From NCBI GenBank assembly GCA_030374765.1, contig JARGXX010000095.1, positions 1,736,001 to 1,800,000 on the forward strand: 64,000 nucleotides of DNA, read 5' to 3'. The notes beneath the pieces were generated by a model. That model ran no database searches, was not told where the DNA came from, and saw only the letters and a program-made list of their open reading frames with translations. The position numbers and the translations under genes are program-made. Shown here piece after piece: positions 1 to 10,149 of the stretch. Each line of letters opens with the position of its first letter. Positions within the stretch are counted from its first letter, which is position 1. Source of the DNA: Agarophyton chilense (taxonomy: Eukaryota; Rhodophyta; Florideophyceae; Gracilariales; Gracilariaceae).

Positions 1-790
1 CGGTCTCTCTTCCAAATATTCGGACGCATTCGCCCCGAATCTTTCCCTGAACAATTTCAGGGCACCGCCGCCCTTGCCCTTGATGGCTTTCGCCAGGACA
101 GAGCACAAAGTTTTATCTTTATTTGTAGCAGGTCTATACTGCTCCGGAAAGCCGACCCAAGCCAACCAGAAGGCTACTTTAACCCATAGCAGAGGCTTGC
201 GCATTAAGGAGGGCTGCTCCCGACTGTGCGCGTAACCTAAAAAGGTCCAGCCGTCACCTGACCCCCATACTAGTGGAAACTAGGTCTAGGCCTCGTATCC
301 GCCAGACCCCTAGGAATTACCCTAGTGGTACATGGTCGGACCTTGTGATTGCCAAAATCACCAAGTCTTTTCTTACAGCTGTCCGTCGTGTCCATCTGTC
401 CACGTGTGGTATTTATGTGGATTGAAGGAGGAAAACAGTCCTGAGAGAGTTCTCCAATCAATCCGCAACAACACACACGGACAGCAAGACACAAACAAAC
501 AGCACCAACGACTTCTTCTACCTCTCTCAGGACTCACCCACACAGAGAAGATAAAATTCTTCTCCGCAGCCCAGCCAGAATATTCAGAAAAATTCCAAAA
601 TCCTGACCAGAACTGCAAAATTTGAATTCTTTCGCTTACTAGCGTCAGAAATCGTGATTGAAAACATCTGCTTAATAGCATCTGATTTCATACCCCCCAA
701 GGATCACTCCTTTACTTTCTCCATTAGACAGTTAGTACTGCCCGGCCGGCACCGCGAAGGAGGTGGAGATATGATTCAATCCGGCCCGTA
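1..790 (-). mobile_element. 5' part of a DIRS/Ngaro-type retroelement, copy 1, cut by the window edge
   Basis: The stretch from about 121 to 310 is clearly homologous, in the same orientation, to 5738-5935 in the next element. It shares blocks such as GGTCCAGCCGTCACC and GACCCCCATAC. In copy 2 this stretch lies just upstream of the gag-like gene, so here too it should be the 5' leader of a minus-strand element whose body lies left of the window. Bases 1-120 would be the first part of its gag-like region. No domain can be named from so little sequence. It is a fossil and its state cannot be judged because most of it is outside the window. Confidence 0.55.
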
Positions 791-1237
791 TCTTCTTGAC
801 TAATTAATCCCCCTCGGCAACTCACCCTTACAGCTTAAAAACCTTCTCGGGCCTCACCGCGGCGGAAATGTGAGAAAGGTGACATTCTTTAAGATTGTAG
901 ATTCTACATGACGCCTAGTCAATTCCGGTTGTGCCCGAGGCATATAGTTTCGTCCTCATCACACTCGCAGTCTTTCATAACCTAGTCATCAATATAGTCT
1001 CTAGAACTGGTCGTGCTCGTGGGGTATTCCCCATATCACACTTGCAGCCCCACCTTTCCCACTAATTTGAATTCCTTCGCTTATTAGCGTCAGAAATCGC
1101 AACTGAAAACATCTGCTTAATAGCATCTGATTTCACACCCAACAAGGATCACTCCTTGACTTTCTCCGTTAGCCAGTTAATACTGCCCGGCCGGCACCGC
1201 GAGGAGGTGGAGATAAGTTTCAAACCGACCATGTAGA
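608..1237. repeat. Pair of about 165-bp direct repeats (608-784 and 1064-1221), a terminal-repeat block of the DIRS/Ngaro family
   Basis: Two direct copies about 456 bp apart share long near-identical runs, for example ACATCTGCTTAATAGCATCT and CCCGGCCGGCACCGCGA. Each ends in a GAGGAGGTGGAGA-like string. A third, more diverged version lies at about 6497-6565 (ACACCACGAGGAGGTGGAG) at the 5' end of the next element. Ngaro and PAT elements are known to carry split direct repeats instead of ordinary LTRs, so this block probably belongs to the termini of the two neighbouring elements. Which repeat belongs to which copy is not resolved. Confidence 0.7.
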
Positions 1238-1736
1238 GGCGTCTTGGATTGTTTCACTCGGAAATAAAATTACCTACGCATTCGCTCGGTAACAAAACAT
1301 TTCCTCTCATTGACTACATGACAGCTCGCTACGCTCGTACCATTTCGTTTCGCATTTTTAACTAATTACTATTGACAAGGTAAAAAATAATTTTTTGACA
1401 ACATTTCAATTTTTAATACGAAGCTATAGTGTTTTAAACTACCACGCGATGGTATCCGAGCGACTTACCCAAAAAAAAATTAAGTCCTAGCCAGCTCACC
1501 CCCACTCCCCAAAATCCAATCCTAGACCAAAACCCATTAAATTCCTACAACCAAGTCCACTACTACTATCCAAACTAAAATTCCTTCTGATATAGGTTCC
1601 AAGCTCTAATTTGATATTCCAGGAGACAGTTTTCTGTCATAATGATTTTTTCAGAAAACTGATTCCGAGTGTCAGAATTCTGCGAGTCGGGTGCAGAATT
1701 CTGACGAACTGACTTAAACGAAAAACGACTTTCGGC

Positions 1737-2737
1737 TTAAGTTTCCACATGATAATCCAAACCCATAGCCCAATCTGGCGGCGGCACGTTGAAAGATGTG
1801 TATGCCCTGGTGTAAACCGCCTCTAATGACTGACGTTGGGCCGAGGATAGTTTGTTGAGCGCGTTGTATAATTTGTGTGGTTGAATATATCCCTTAAAGT
1901 TTTTATCGCTTTGCCAACGTTCTCGGCATTTTATATCCTGGTCGGCGAGGCGAGCATAAAGCTTTTCGGTGGTCGCCCTGCCGTACCTAAGCATGTGTAG
2001 AGTGATCGTGAACGGAATCCCTAGACGTTCGACGGCTCTTCGGAGACCGGCCCGAAATCGGGCTGGTTGATACGGTAAAAGAACTTCTGATTCTGCCAAC
2101 TTCCTTATTCTAACTAATTTGTTTAACAAAACCGCCAAAAAAACGGCCTTATCGTGACGGATTCATTGCGGCCACGTTTTCCTATCGCAATGTTGAGCAT
2201 CCCATAGTGCGGCCGCTTTTCGGTTAGTGGCAGCATGGCGACGTCTAATACTTTTAGCTGCAATAAATCCCCTAGCCTGAGATACCCATCAAACAGCAGC
2301 AGTAATCCCACCCCCAGATCCGGATCCCCGTGTTTGAAAAGATCCAATGCCAATCCGTATACAACGATTTCCGGACACACGCCAAAGTGAAGGTTAGGGC
2401 GCGACGCTGTCCAGCCTTGTATACTTTGATTCGCCAATACCAACTTCCCGCTAAGTTTGGGGAGAAAAAATTCCAACGCTGATTTTGCCTGAGCTACACC
2501 TCCTGCCTTCAATTGTTGATTACCATGAAAAAGATCAAGGCAATACCTCTTGAACAACTTATCAACTTCTTCTGCGTTCCTATATCGACGGTGAGCGACT
2601 GGTTGTTGCGCCAGCCACTCCACGAAATAACCAAGGTTCTTGCGGTATCCCTGCAACGTTGCCGGTTTTACCCGCCGGTGAGCTAGATCAAAAAGCCCGT
2701 AACGGTTCATCGGCTGGATTTTTCCCACTAGAGACAT
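1737..2737 (-). pseudogene. Tyrosine recombinase part of the DIRS/Ngaro-type element
   Basis: This part would cut and join the circular or split-repeat DNA form of the element. The N-terminal half has a helical SAM-like region (around GYRKNLGYFVEWLAQQ) and the catalytic box with the first arginine (FDGYLRLGDLLQLKVLDV). The C-terminal half has the H-x-L-R box (TLHMLRYGRATT) and a candidate nucleophile tyrosine further on (FKGYIQPHKL). This order, R then HxLR then Y, is that of phage-integrase-type recombinases. It is the 3'-most coding part of the element. It belongs to a fossil and is unlikely to be active. Confidence 0.75.
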
Positions 2738-2759
2738 AAAAATAATCCATTGTTAGGTC

Positions 2760-3200
2760 ACCAACGAGTACCAACGCGGCCACGCGTCTGCAGATCCGGT
2801 TAAAGCTTCGCTTACTGCTACGTCCCTTTAGCAAAGCTCCAAGAAGCGACTGGTTATCAATAAACATAATTATCCGTGTTCGATAATTGTTCCGATTTCG
2901 AAGAAGCCAACGCAGACCAAGAATGACTGCTTCGTCTTCCAGAATGTGTATCGGGTGTTTTTTCTTCCAACGATGTCGTATCGCAATTTTCCACTCCTGT
3001 TCTTAAATCCATTCAATCCGATCCGATCCTTCGCAAATTTTCAAAGGATCTCGGCACTCGGTATAAACTACTCCTCCACCAATCAAGCTTGCGTCTGTAC
3101 AAAGGATCGTTGTGTTGAACATCGTAGAAATATTAATCCGGATCAACGGTGCTAGTTTTAAAATTAATTTCAGCTCCTTCCGGCTAACTACGTTGCCGCC
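2760..3200 (-). pseudogene. RNase H part of the DIRS/Ngaro-type element
   Basis: Minus-strand reading shows a DASLIGGGVVYTE-like start and, further on, a helix of the EDEAVILGLRWL kind followed by MFIDNQSLLGALL. This is the usual D...E...D layout of retroelement RNase H, the enzyme that removes RNA from the RNA:DNA hybrid. It sits between the reverse transcriptase and the recombinase, as expected for this order of elements. The limits are approximate. Confidence 0.6.
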
Positions 3201-4202
3201 AACTTATTCTTTGGTTGAGGACGTAATGGAATATATTCTTTCGAAGACCAAAAAGAGTGGCCTCCTAAATAGCATATACCAAGCCCATTTTCCAGTTATG
3301 CTTTTTACTTCTTGTACCTTCCATATCTTCTTTTTCAGCATGTTTTCAGTAATTCTTATCAGCGTTCTCATTTTTTCCCGTTTTGGCATCAATACGCCAT
3401 TTTTTCCGACTTCAATTCCCAAGACTTCTGTACTTTCTCCTTCTGACGGCCATGATACTTTTGTCGCCTGCGAAGGCAAAGAGCTACGCTCAGACTCCTT
3501 TATCACGGCCCGCAGATTTCTTTCCGACATCTCTTTGCTTGTTCCAAACGAAAAATAATCGTCCACGTAGGCTCCAAATTTGTATTCGCCAACGGAAATT
3601 GAATCAACTACCCAGTCGTCCATGCAGAGCTTAGCGCGAGCTAAGATTTATAGATGGATTTTCTGAGCCACAAAGACAGAGTGTGACCACCCCATGGGCA
3701 TTGAGAGCATTACGGGGAATAGTTTTTTCCTTCCGACTTCGATTGGTTGCAAACCAAAATACGTATTCATCCATCCTGGTAATTTCATTCGGTGGTATTG
3801 ATTGTTTATGTCTGACTTTCCAACATAAAGCGTTCGTCCTTCCGGGATGTGTAATCTCGCCAGATGCCCTGGGTTAGGAAGATCGATTTTTGGTGGATCG
3901 GTAAACTGAAGGTTAGCGTTCCGAGCGTCGATTATGAGCCTTTGTTTTCCCTCTTTTTTAGGAACCGCAAAAACACCATTTATAACTTTCGGTTTTCTTT
4001 CCCTCAAATCTACTAACCCCCCTTCCACCAATTTTCTAATCAGGGCATTGTAATCTTTCGCCTTCACTCCACAAAACGGCTTCTCAGCTCCTTTCACCTC
4101 TTCATCTTCTCGGATAATTTTTCTAGTCATATATAATATCTGTATATCCCCTGGTAGTAATGAGATAATATCAGCCGAGGCTGCCGGACCATTTTCTGGC
4201 AA
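3200..4202 (-). pseudogene. Reverse transcriptase part of the DIRS/Ngaro-type element
   Basis: Fingers and palm motifs are plain: GVFAVPKKEGKQRLIIDARN (first RT blocks), LYVGKSDINNQYHRMKLP (palm A region), a MPMGWSHSVFVAQ block (equivalent to the usual QG/SP block), and the YVDD catalytic box in FGAYVDDYFSFG. A conserved downstream TEVLGIEVG segment corresponds to the LG block after YxDD. The RT is of DIRS type rather than gypsy or copia type. It reads on the minus strand between gag-like and RNase H parts. Confidence 0.8.
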
Positions 4203-4229
4203 TGATACTCAGTCCGGATTCAGCCAGAC

Positions 4230-5774
4230 CTATTGGTGTGTGTCACTGTATTCGAACGTAGAATCAACCTCTCCTACGGACTCCTCCCCAACGAAATAAT
4301 TTCGGCGGTATGAGTCCTCCCCGATGCCTTTCAAGATATTGCTCGCCAGGCTTTGGACAGCTTTACTCTCTTGTACCGGTAGAAAGGGGTAGACATGCCC
4401 GGCATACAAGCAATGAAGCCCACTTCGAAGTCCCTCAAGTATACTTTGGATTTCTTCTTGCGTCTCCACATTTGTCGTTGTCGTGCGCTTGCTTTCTTTG
4501 TATCCCTGTCCTGTATATCAGACGCCCCTGACATAGGAAGCACGTCCCGCCTGCCCGTCGAATTAAGAATTGTTGTTGTTGTTGCTGTCGTTGTTTTTAT
4601 ATTAATTTTCGTTCCCGTCTCCTTTCTTCCGCAAGGAAGACTTATCCTTCTCAAACTCCTTACGAAGTTTTGCCGATTTGTGAAGCCTTCGCTTCATTGA
4701 CTCGCTTATCAAATCGTCGTGCTCCTCTTCGAGTTCTCTGGCCGCTTCCCAGTTGCCAGTCTTATCAACCATTGTCACTGCAGCCAACCTGCAAATTGCC
4801 AACTCCACCGCCAACTCATTTTTAGCGCGCATAATGCCCAAAGAGCTGATGAGGCAGTCGATAACCCGAGCTAGTGTTGCAGCTTCCCGGCGGTTCCGAA
4901 TGTCCGTCAAATGACGAGCTTCAACCCACGCAGAGACCGTCGGATAATTCGTCAGGGCTTTGCGGAGCATATCTTCCCCTTCAAGACTGTCAACCGAAAC
5001 ATATTGTTCAGGAAACGGTTTGCTAGCGAAAGCAACCCAGAACTTTTTGTTCTCCATCTCTCGCTTCGAACTCAAAGTCTTCTTCGCAAGGCTCGAAATC
5101 CACTCGTCTCCATCGTCGGACTTTGAACCAGAGCCATTGCCAGAATCGACAACAACTCCTTTCATCGCTTGTCTGATTTCGACAGGAAAATCGTCCCCCT
5201 TTGACTTGTTCTTTCAGTTTTTCCGCGACTCCTTCAATTCCTTAATGTCTTTAGTCATGCGTTTCTGCGCCTTCTCCAACCCCTCCATGAAAGAAAGAAT
5301 TTTCTGCATTTCACCGGGGCGCGTAGTAGCCTCTTCCTCAGAGTCAGAATCCGGAGCGGACTCGGACTCGTATTCACTCGAGGATTCACCCTCTTTGCCC
5401 CCCGTCACGCGTTTAGAACGCCCTCGAGGTTTTTGATCCGGGACGATTACAACTCGAGTACTCGCTACTCTCTTAGAAGACCCCGCTTTCGACGCACTCC
5501 CTCCGACACTTAGTGGGTATGTTTTATCTTCAATGCAATGAAACAAGACGTCTGTCTCTCCCTCTTTAGGGATTCCCGGAATCTCATTCCTGATTACACG
5601 AAGGAGAGCATTTTTGCTCTGTGACTTTTCTCTAAGGTAAACTGAAAGCCTACCCCGAAAAGCTTCTCTTACGACGCCCAAGGCGTCTTCCCCCATGCCC
5701 TCGATTTTCTGCCCGAGAGCCCTGCAGTTTGAAATTCTGTTTGTAGCAGGTCCATCACCTCTAAGGACGGTCAA
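4230..5774 (-). pseudogene. Gag-like region of the DIRS/Ngaro-type element
   Basis: Minus-strand frames between the RT and the 5' leader. The upstream part has a helical start (around FRGRLSVYLREKSQSK), then a long acidic Ser/Glu/Asp-rich linker. The downstream part contains an alpha-helical segment with RREAATLARVIDCLIS and a charged coiled-coil-like end rich in Lys and Glu. Position and composition fit the poorly conserved first gene of DIRS-type elements, usually called gag-like. No zinc knuckle is visible. Assignment rests mainly on position. Confidence 0.5.
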
Positions 5775-6715
5775 CCCATTCCGTCCTCGGGACTAATTTA
5801 ACCCGTAGTGCAGGCTTGCGCTTTTAGGAGAGCTGCTCCTGGCTGAGCGCGCGACTTAAATAGGTCCAGCCGTCACCCGACCCCCATACAAGCGGAATTA
5901 GGTCCGGGCCGCGTATCCGCCAGGTCCCTGAGATCCATGCCTCGACAACACTACCCACAGTTACTACTGGACAGACCTTGGTGCTTTAAACACCCCCGCC
6001 TTACGTCATTACGCAAGGCGCATGGTACAGAAATTTGAACAATTGTTTTTCAGAAAACCCTTCAAAAACTAAACACCGATATGCAACTTCAAAAAACCTT
6101 ATAAGACTCGATTAAAAAACACGCAGAACCCCCAGCCAGATACGACCTTCACGCGAGCTCCCGGATTACACTGATGATAAACTTGCGCACGTGGAAAAAA
6201 ACCCCTGATCACCCAATTAAGGAAAGACCTTACATAATTCCGTTTCCGGACTCTAACACAAGCAACTCCAGCAAAGCCCAGTGCACAACAACCCATACGG
6301 GAACACACTTAAGCTCGGAATTTCGTCGAACCTAGCCTTAAAAAATTATTTTTCACCAGCATACCGCAATGCCCGGCCCCGAAGTACCGATAATTTAATT
6401 TCCTCAGAAAAATGAAACAAGTTTCAAGAATTCCGAAAAAACACACCAACTTGATAGGGATCACTAGCCTACGGAGGCCTAATCAATTCCCTCTCCAACA
6501 GGGATCCCTCCCTGACTTACTCCGTTAGCCAGCTTACGCTCCCCAGTCGACACCACGAGGAGGTGGAGTAAAGCTTTAGTCGACCAAACGCAGAGGCTTC
6601 AATTTTTCGTCAAGTCTCCGGAACTAATAATCCCTACGCAGGCTCTGGATTAAAACAGAACCATATTCAACCGTATCAGTCTATAGTTTTCGTGTCATTC
6701 TATTCTTTCAGAGTT

Positions 6716-6753
6716 CTTGTCCGAGTGAGATCAGACGACTTGGGTTCGAGACC
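6716..6753 (+). other. Short tRNA-like stretch (B-box-like motif)
   Basis: TGTCCGAGTGAGATC is followed by GGTTCGAGACC at 6743-6753, which is close to a RNA polymerase III B-box (GGTTCGANTCC). The first part resembles the D-arm start of serine/leucine tRNAs. The spacing is far too short for a full tRNA and no cloverleaf can be drawn. It may be a truncated tRNA-derived relic or chance. Confidence 0.2.
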
Positions 6754-7480
6754 TTATAGTTCTGCTAATTTTTTCGTGTTTTTGCATATATTGGCATTAT
6801 GGCGACGACAATCAAATTGATGAAACGAATTAATAGTGAGGAGCTTGACCAGAAACTCAAAATATTTTGGTTTGAAAGAATTGTCCCAATGATTAATGAT
6901 TGCAACGTTATACCACAGCCTATGTGAGATATTTTCTGAAAGAATGATTGTACGGAGCGGTTCAGCGTCGTTTGTGAGTGTATTACTCTTAAATACAAAA
7001 GTACCGCTTGAAAGTAGATAGAATTGGTAGTTGCTGTGACTAGGCACGGTCAGAAACGTGCGGAGGGGACAGAAGGCTTGTAAACCTGTAGTAAAACCGT
7101 TCGGAGTAGTCGCTGATCTGAAAAGACGACAAAAGCGAAGGGCTAGGCGTGCTTACCATTTACTTCCAAGGTTTGCGTTTGATCTTTGGTACTTAGTTGC
7201 CCGGAGCTCAGGTCCTACTGTAAAGTCTACTGTATTCTAACGGAAAATTAAATAATTACTAAAGCTCTCCCATTGTTCATTCACTTGTATCAATGCCGTT
7301 GTTACGTCATCCGTTGCGCAGTGGGGCGTTCCTTCCCATCACATTTTCCACGTGTCCCCTGCACTGCATCTCCGATCTGGTTGGCGACAAACCTACTTGA
7401 GGGCGTGGTCATGAATAGCATTTTCTACAATACCGTTCGTCCAGTATGGCATTCTTGTTCATCCGCGCTGTTCTGCTAGT
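6754..7480. repeat. Unrecognised repeat family with head-to-head frames, copy 1
   Basis: Homologous, in inverted orientation, to about 26160-26816. On the plus strand a frame from 7031 to 7237 encodes a basic peptide (PFGVVADLKRRQKRRARRAY). It matches PFGIIADLRRRQRRKARRAY on the minus strand of the other copy. On the minus strand a frame from 7047 down to 6754 (SHSNYQFYLLSSG, then TLTNDAEPLRTIIL) matches GNSDCLFYLLPTD and TLTHDAQMLGTILL on the plus strand of the other copy. A further plus-strand frame, 7273-7479 (CRCYVIRCAVG), matches CRCYVIRLSVG there. Both copies therefore keep the same divergent arrangement. No known family is recognised; it could be an uncharacterised DNA transposon or a duplicated host locus. 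Confidence 0.6.
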
Positions 7481-7883
7481 AAAATACAGCCTAACACGAT
7501 ACTCTTCGGTCGAGTTGCGCGGATTAACATATCAATGATATATCCTGAACTGCGACCTCATGTGTGCGAAGGCGGGGTGCTGAAGAGGAAGTTTGCATAA
7601 TTTAAAAGTAATTGTGGGTAGAACGTTTCAATATATGAAGCTTCCGGACAAGGAGGTTCAGAGTCTTGGTACTTTTGCTGATATTTGCGCTCATATCATG
7701 TACGCGTATTGCTTCTTAAAGTTGCACCCTATTCTACAATCGTTTGTAACGCATGCGATGAGACGGATGCGGAAAGGGAAGAACGTGTTGCCTTCGGAGT
7801 CCGACTGTATGGATTTTGGGGAAATGATATAGTTCGCCCTCAATCGAAGCGAGCAAAGCAAGACGTTCATATTTTTAATTTGG

Positions 7884-8138
7884 TTGATATGGTCGGTCTT
7901 TTTTTCTTTAAAGTCGCAGCAGGGGGCTGCTTCGGAAGACGTGGAGAAGTTGGAGCGCAAACGACTTGAATATGAACTGCTCGATGCACATTACCGATCG
8001 ACTTCTTCTACCTTTGAAGCTATTGTGAGAGTAATGGAACTAGTGGGAGGGCACGCGGTTTGTGATGAAGAAAAGTCTCAACTTCAAGGCATTCTACAAA
8101 AATGGAATGGAAAGCTCAAGTCGGTAGGCCCGGTGTAG
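7884..8138 (+). CDS. Small helical/coiled-coil reading frame, unknown
   Basis: An open frame of 84 residues whose latter part is strongly helical and charged (ASEDVEKLERKRLEYELLDA, then FEAIVRVMELVGG and KSQLQGILQKWNGKL). It ends at a TAG at 8136-8138. The start is uncertain: the first residues are hydrophobic and the true coding sequence may begin upstream by splicing. It lies just downstream of copy 1 of the head-to-head repeat family, but no counterpart was found beside copy 2. I do not recognise the protein. It could be the last exon of a gene whose earlier exons lie at 7590-7830, where another plus-strand frame (79 aa) is open. Confidence 0.3.
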   Translation: MIWSVFFSLKSQQGAASEDVEKLERKRLEYELLDAHYRSTSSTFEAIVRVMELVGGHAVCDEEKSQLQGILQKWNGKLKSVGPV

Positions 8139-8139
8139 A

Positions 8140-8800
8140 TTTCTATACCAATTTTTCGATGTTATGACCTTTAGAACTCTTCTCACAAAGGCCTTCCAAA
8201 AATCCATCGAGAACGAGCTCAAGCAAGCCCAGCAACGAAATCAAGTTCTCCAATATACCTTCGTCGGCACTGACAGCGCCACCGCCACTCAATTATTTCC
8301 CTTGTCATATCCGTTTAAAAAGGCGGCCACATTACAAAACACCAACGCCGAAAATCTATAACGCCTCCACCTCGCCTGGGGCCGGCCCCGTCTTGCCCTT
8401 TGTGCCGCATGATGTCGCATAGCAAACGATTGAAGAGTCTGAACCGGAATCCATCGTGTGCATGACACTGAAGCTTTTTACCGTGTACCCCCTAGCGCCC
8501 TCTTGTACCCAAAATATAGTTTGGCTCGCGTCTTATGTGAGCAACACACGAGCTGAGCAACACCTGACAATATGGTGGAGTTCAGAAGCTTACCGATGAT
8601 GATGCAATCTTACTGCCATCTTACTCACTATACAACACACTTCATGTACGTCCACAGACCATATTATACACGAGCACTTCGGATATCCCCCAAGTCCCTA
8701 TACCTGTCTTCTACGCATATAGGCTCAGCATCTCGTACAGGACGTTCACTGACTCCGTGATTCGCTCATGTTTTCCCTCCTCCGAACAAGATTAAACTTC
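8140..8800. other. No convincing gene
   Basis: A plus-strand frame at 8164-8361 (65 aa, beginning TFRTLLTKAFQKSIENEL) and one at 8572-8760 are open, but neither shows a domain or a partner elsewhere in the window. Nothing else is visible. Confidence 0.4.
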
Positions 8801-8801
8801 T

Positions 8802-9293
8802 TCAGGGTGGACGCAGGACGTCCAGAAGATCAAGAATATCATCTACTCCATCAACATAATACTTTGCAGCCGTGGTCTTTCTCCCCACGGTGCAGGTGTT
8901 CATAACCATGTCCTTTTCCCTAGAAGATCGATATAGTTCGGTTAACATATCGTCGTCGGTCTGGTTATCGCCAATGGACAACACCCAGCTTGTCCGTTCG
9001 CCTTCGTCCTTCAAGCGTCGCAGTACTTCCGCCAACGCTGCCCTTTTGTGTAATTCTTTCGGTCGAAAATACCAAATCGTTTGGTTCATCAGGAATTTTG
9101 TAGGGCTTCCTGTTAGGACTTCTTTCAACGCCATTTCACTCTCAAACAAGTAGTCTTCGTAAGGTAAAGCGTGTACACATGCACTGCCTTCGGTTAATAG
9201 GTCAACGGCATACACAATTGCCATGCAAAAATGCAAACAATTTTTTAGGATGTTTTGCAACACTTCCAGGTTCTCATTTTTGAAGCTGCTCAC
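8802..9293 (-). pseudogene. Trehalose-6-phosphate phosphatase-like C-terminal domain (relic or terminal exon)
   Basis: The frame ends in a haloacid-dehalogenase phosphatase signature, SIGDNQTDDDMLTEL, at about residues 106-120. This corresponds to the GDDxSDExMF motif of trehalose-phosphate phosphatase domains, where the aspartates bind magnesium. Upstream, IWYFRPKELHKRAALAEVL (residues 73-91) matches the V-E-V-R-P-x-x-x-x-K-G-x-A-L segment that binds the sugar phosphate. The N-terminal DxDGT nucleophile box is not present in this frame. Further degraded sequence on the same strand continues to about 9640, including a GTGAGT donor-like site near 9390 (read on the minus strand). In bifunctional TPS proteins this domain follows a glycosyltransferase, which is not seen here. 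It is either the last exon of a decayed gene or an isolated fragment; the stop at 8802 gives a natural C-terminus. Confidence 0.65.
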
Positions 9294-9299
9294 AACTCC

Positions 9300-10145
9300 G
9301 GTGCTGCAATGATTTTGCGCTCCTTCCGCACTCTTTCATCACTCAATAAAAGCTTTATCTTTGAAATGTTTAAACGAGTACTCACCCATAGCTTTCTTCA
9401 CGATATCATTCTTGTACTGCCAGACAATCCGAGTTTCAAACCTTCGGGCAAGAGCTGCTCACTTTGCGTTCATCTCATGTTTCGAATGTGTTTGGGCCGA
9501 CTATTGAACCCTGATGTCTTTCCTAACTTTTTGGTCGCTCAAAGAAATCATAAGCGTACTCCAACGCAAGTGTTGTATCTCAGAATAATAATGGTGTTCA
9601 ACAGGTTCAGATGCATCGATATGCACTTCTGGTTGTGACTTTACCTCATAAATTATCGCCTTCGAGCCACTTTGCCCCGTGAAAACAAACAGAAAAGTGT
9701 GTGCTTTTCCTTTGTTTCGTGCACATTCCGGGAGTTGCTGGTTGACACGCGATCCAGGAGTTGCATAGTTTATCGTTTGATATTACTTAGTCACCTCACT
9801 CTGTGGTTGTCATGGTCGGTAATTCTTCTTCTCTTCCGTAGAACGATGAATTCTTGCGGAAGGGTCTTGAGGACTCAATATTGCATCTGAAAAAAGAGGG
9901 ATTGGTATCTTCATCAATAGAGGAAACACGCACAAAGGGAGAGCAACCCAAATAATTCTCAGAAAGCGATGCCGTATCGTGTGCATGGTGTTGGTCAAAC
10001 TTTTTCTACTTTAAAAGAATACGCAGGAGTTATGAGCTTGGCACGGTGTAGATCTCTGCTTTATGTGAACAGAAAGCATCACCGTGCTGGACGTTAAAGA
10101 TCCTTCTGATTGATGAAGGTCTTAACAGAAAGGGAGTCAATTAGA
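9300..10145. other. Degraded sequence with no clear gene
   Basis: To about 9640 the minus strand may hold remnants of the upstream part of the trehalose-phosphatase relic. From 9640 to 10145 there are only short frames without recognisable motifs. Confidence 0.35.
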
Positions 10146-10149
10146 AGGG

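Larger units (their letters stand above)
1240..6620 (-). mobile_element. DIRS/Ngaro-type tyrosine-recombinase retroelement, copy 2 (fossil)
   Basis: A minus-strand element. In transcription order it has a leader with terminal repeats (about 6620-5775), a gag-like region (5770-4230), reverse transcriptase (4200-3200), RNase H (about 3200-2760) and tyrosine recombinase (2737-1737). A tyrosine recombinase in place of a DDE integrase, together with RT and RNase H, defines the DIRS order of retrotransposons. The recombinase lying 3' of RNase H and the split direct repeats favour the Ngaro/PAT side. It is broken into several reading frames (a handful of breaks) but all major domains are still easy to recognise, so it is a moderately old copy. 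The 3' boundary is uncertain. Confidence 0.8.

Noticed and set aside
9255-9638. Plus-strand frame of 127 codons
   Set aside because: It is antisense to the upstream remains of the trehalose-phosphatase relic and shows no motif of its own.
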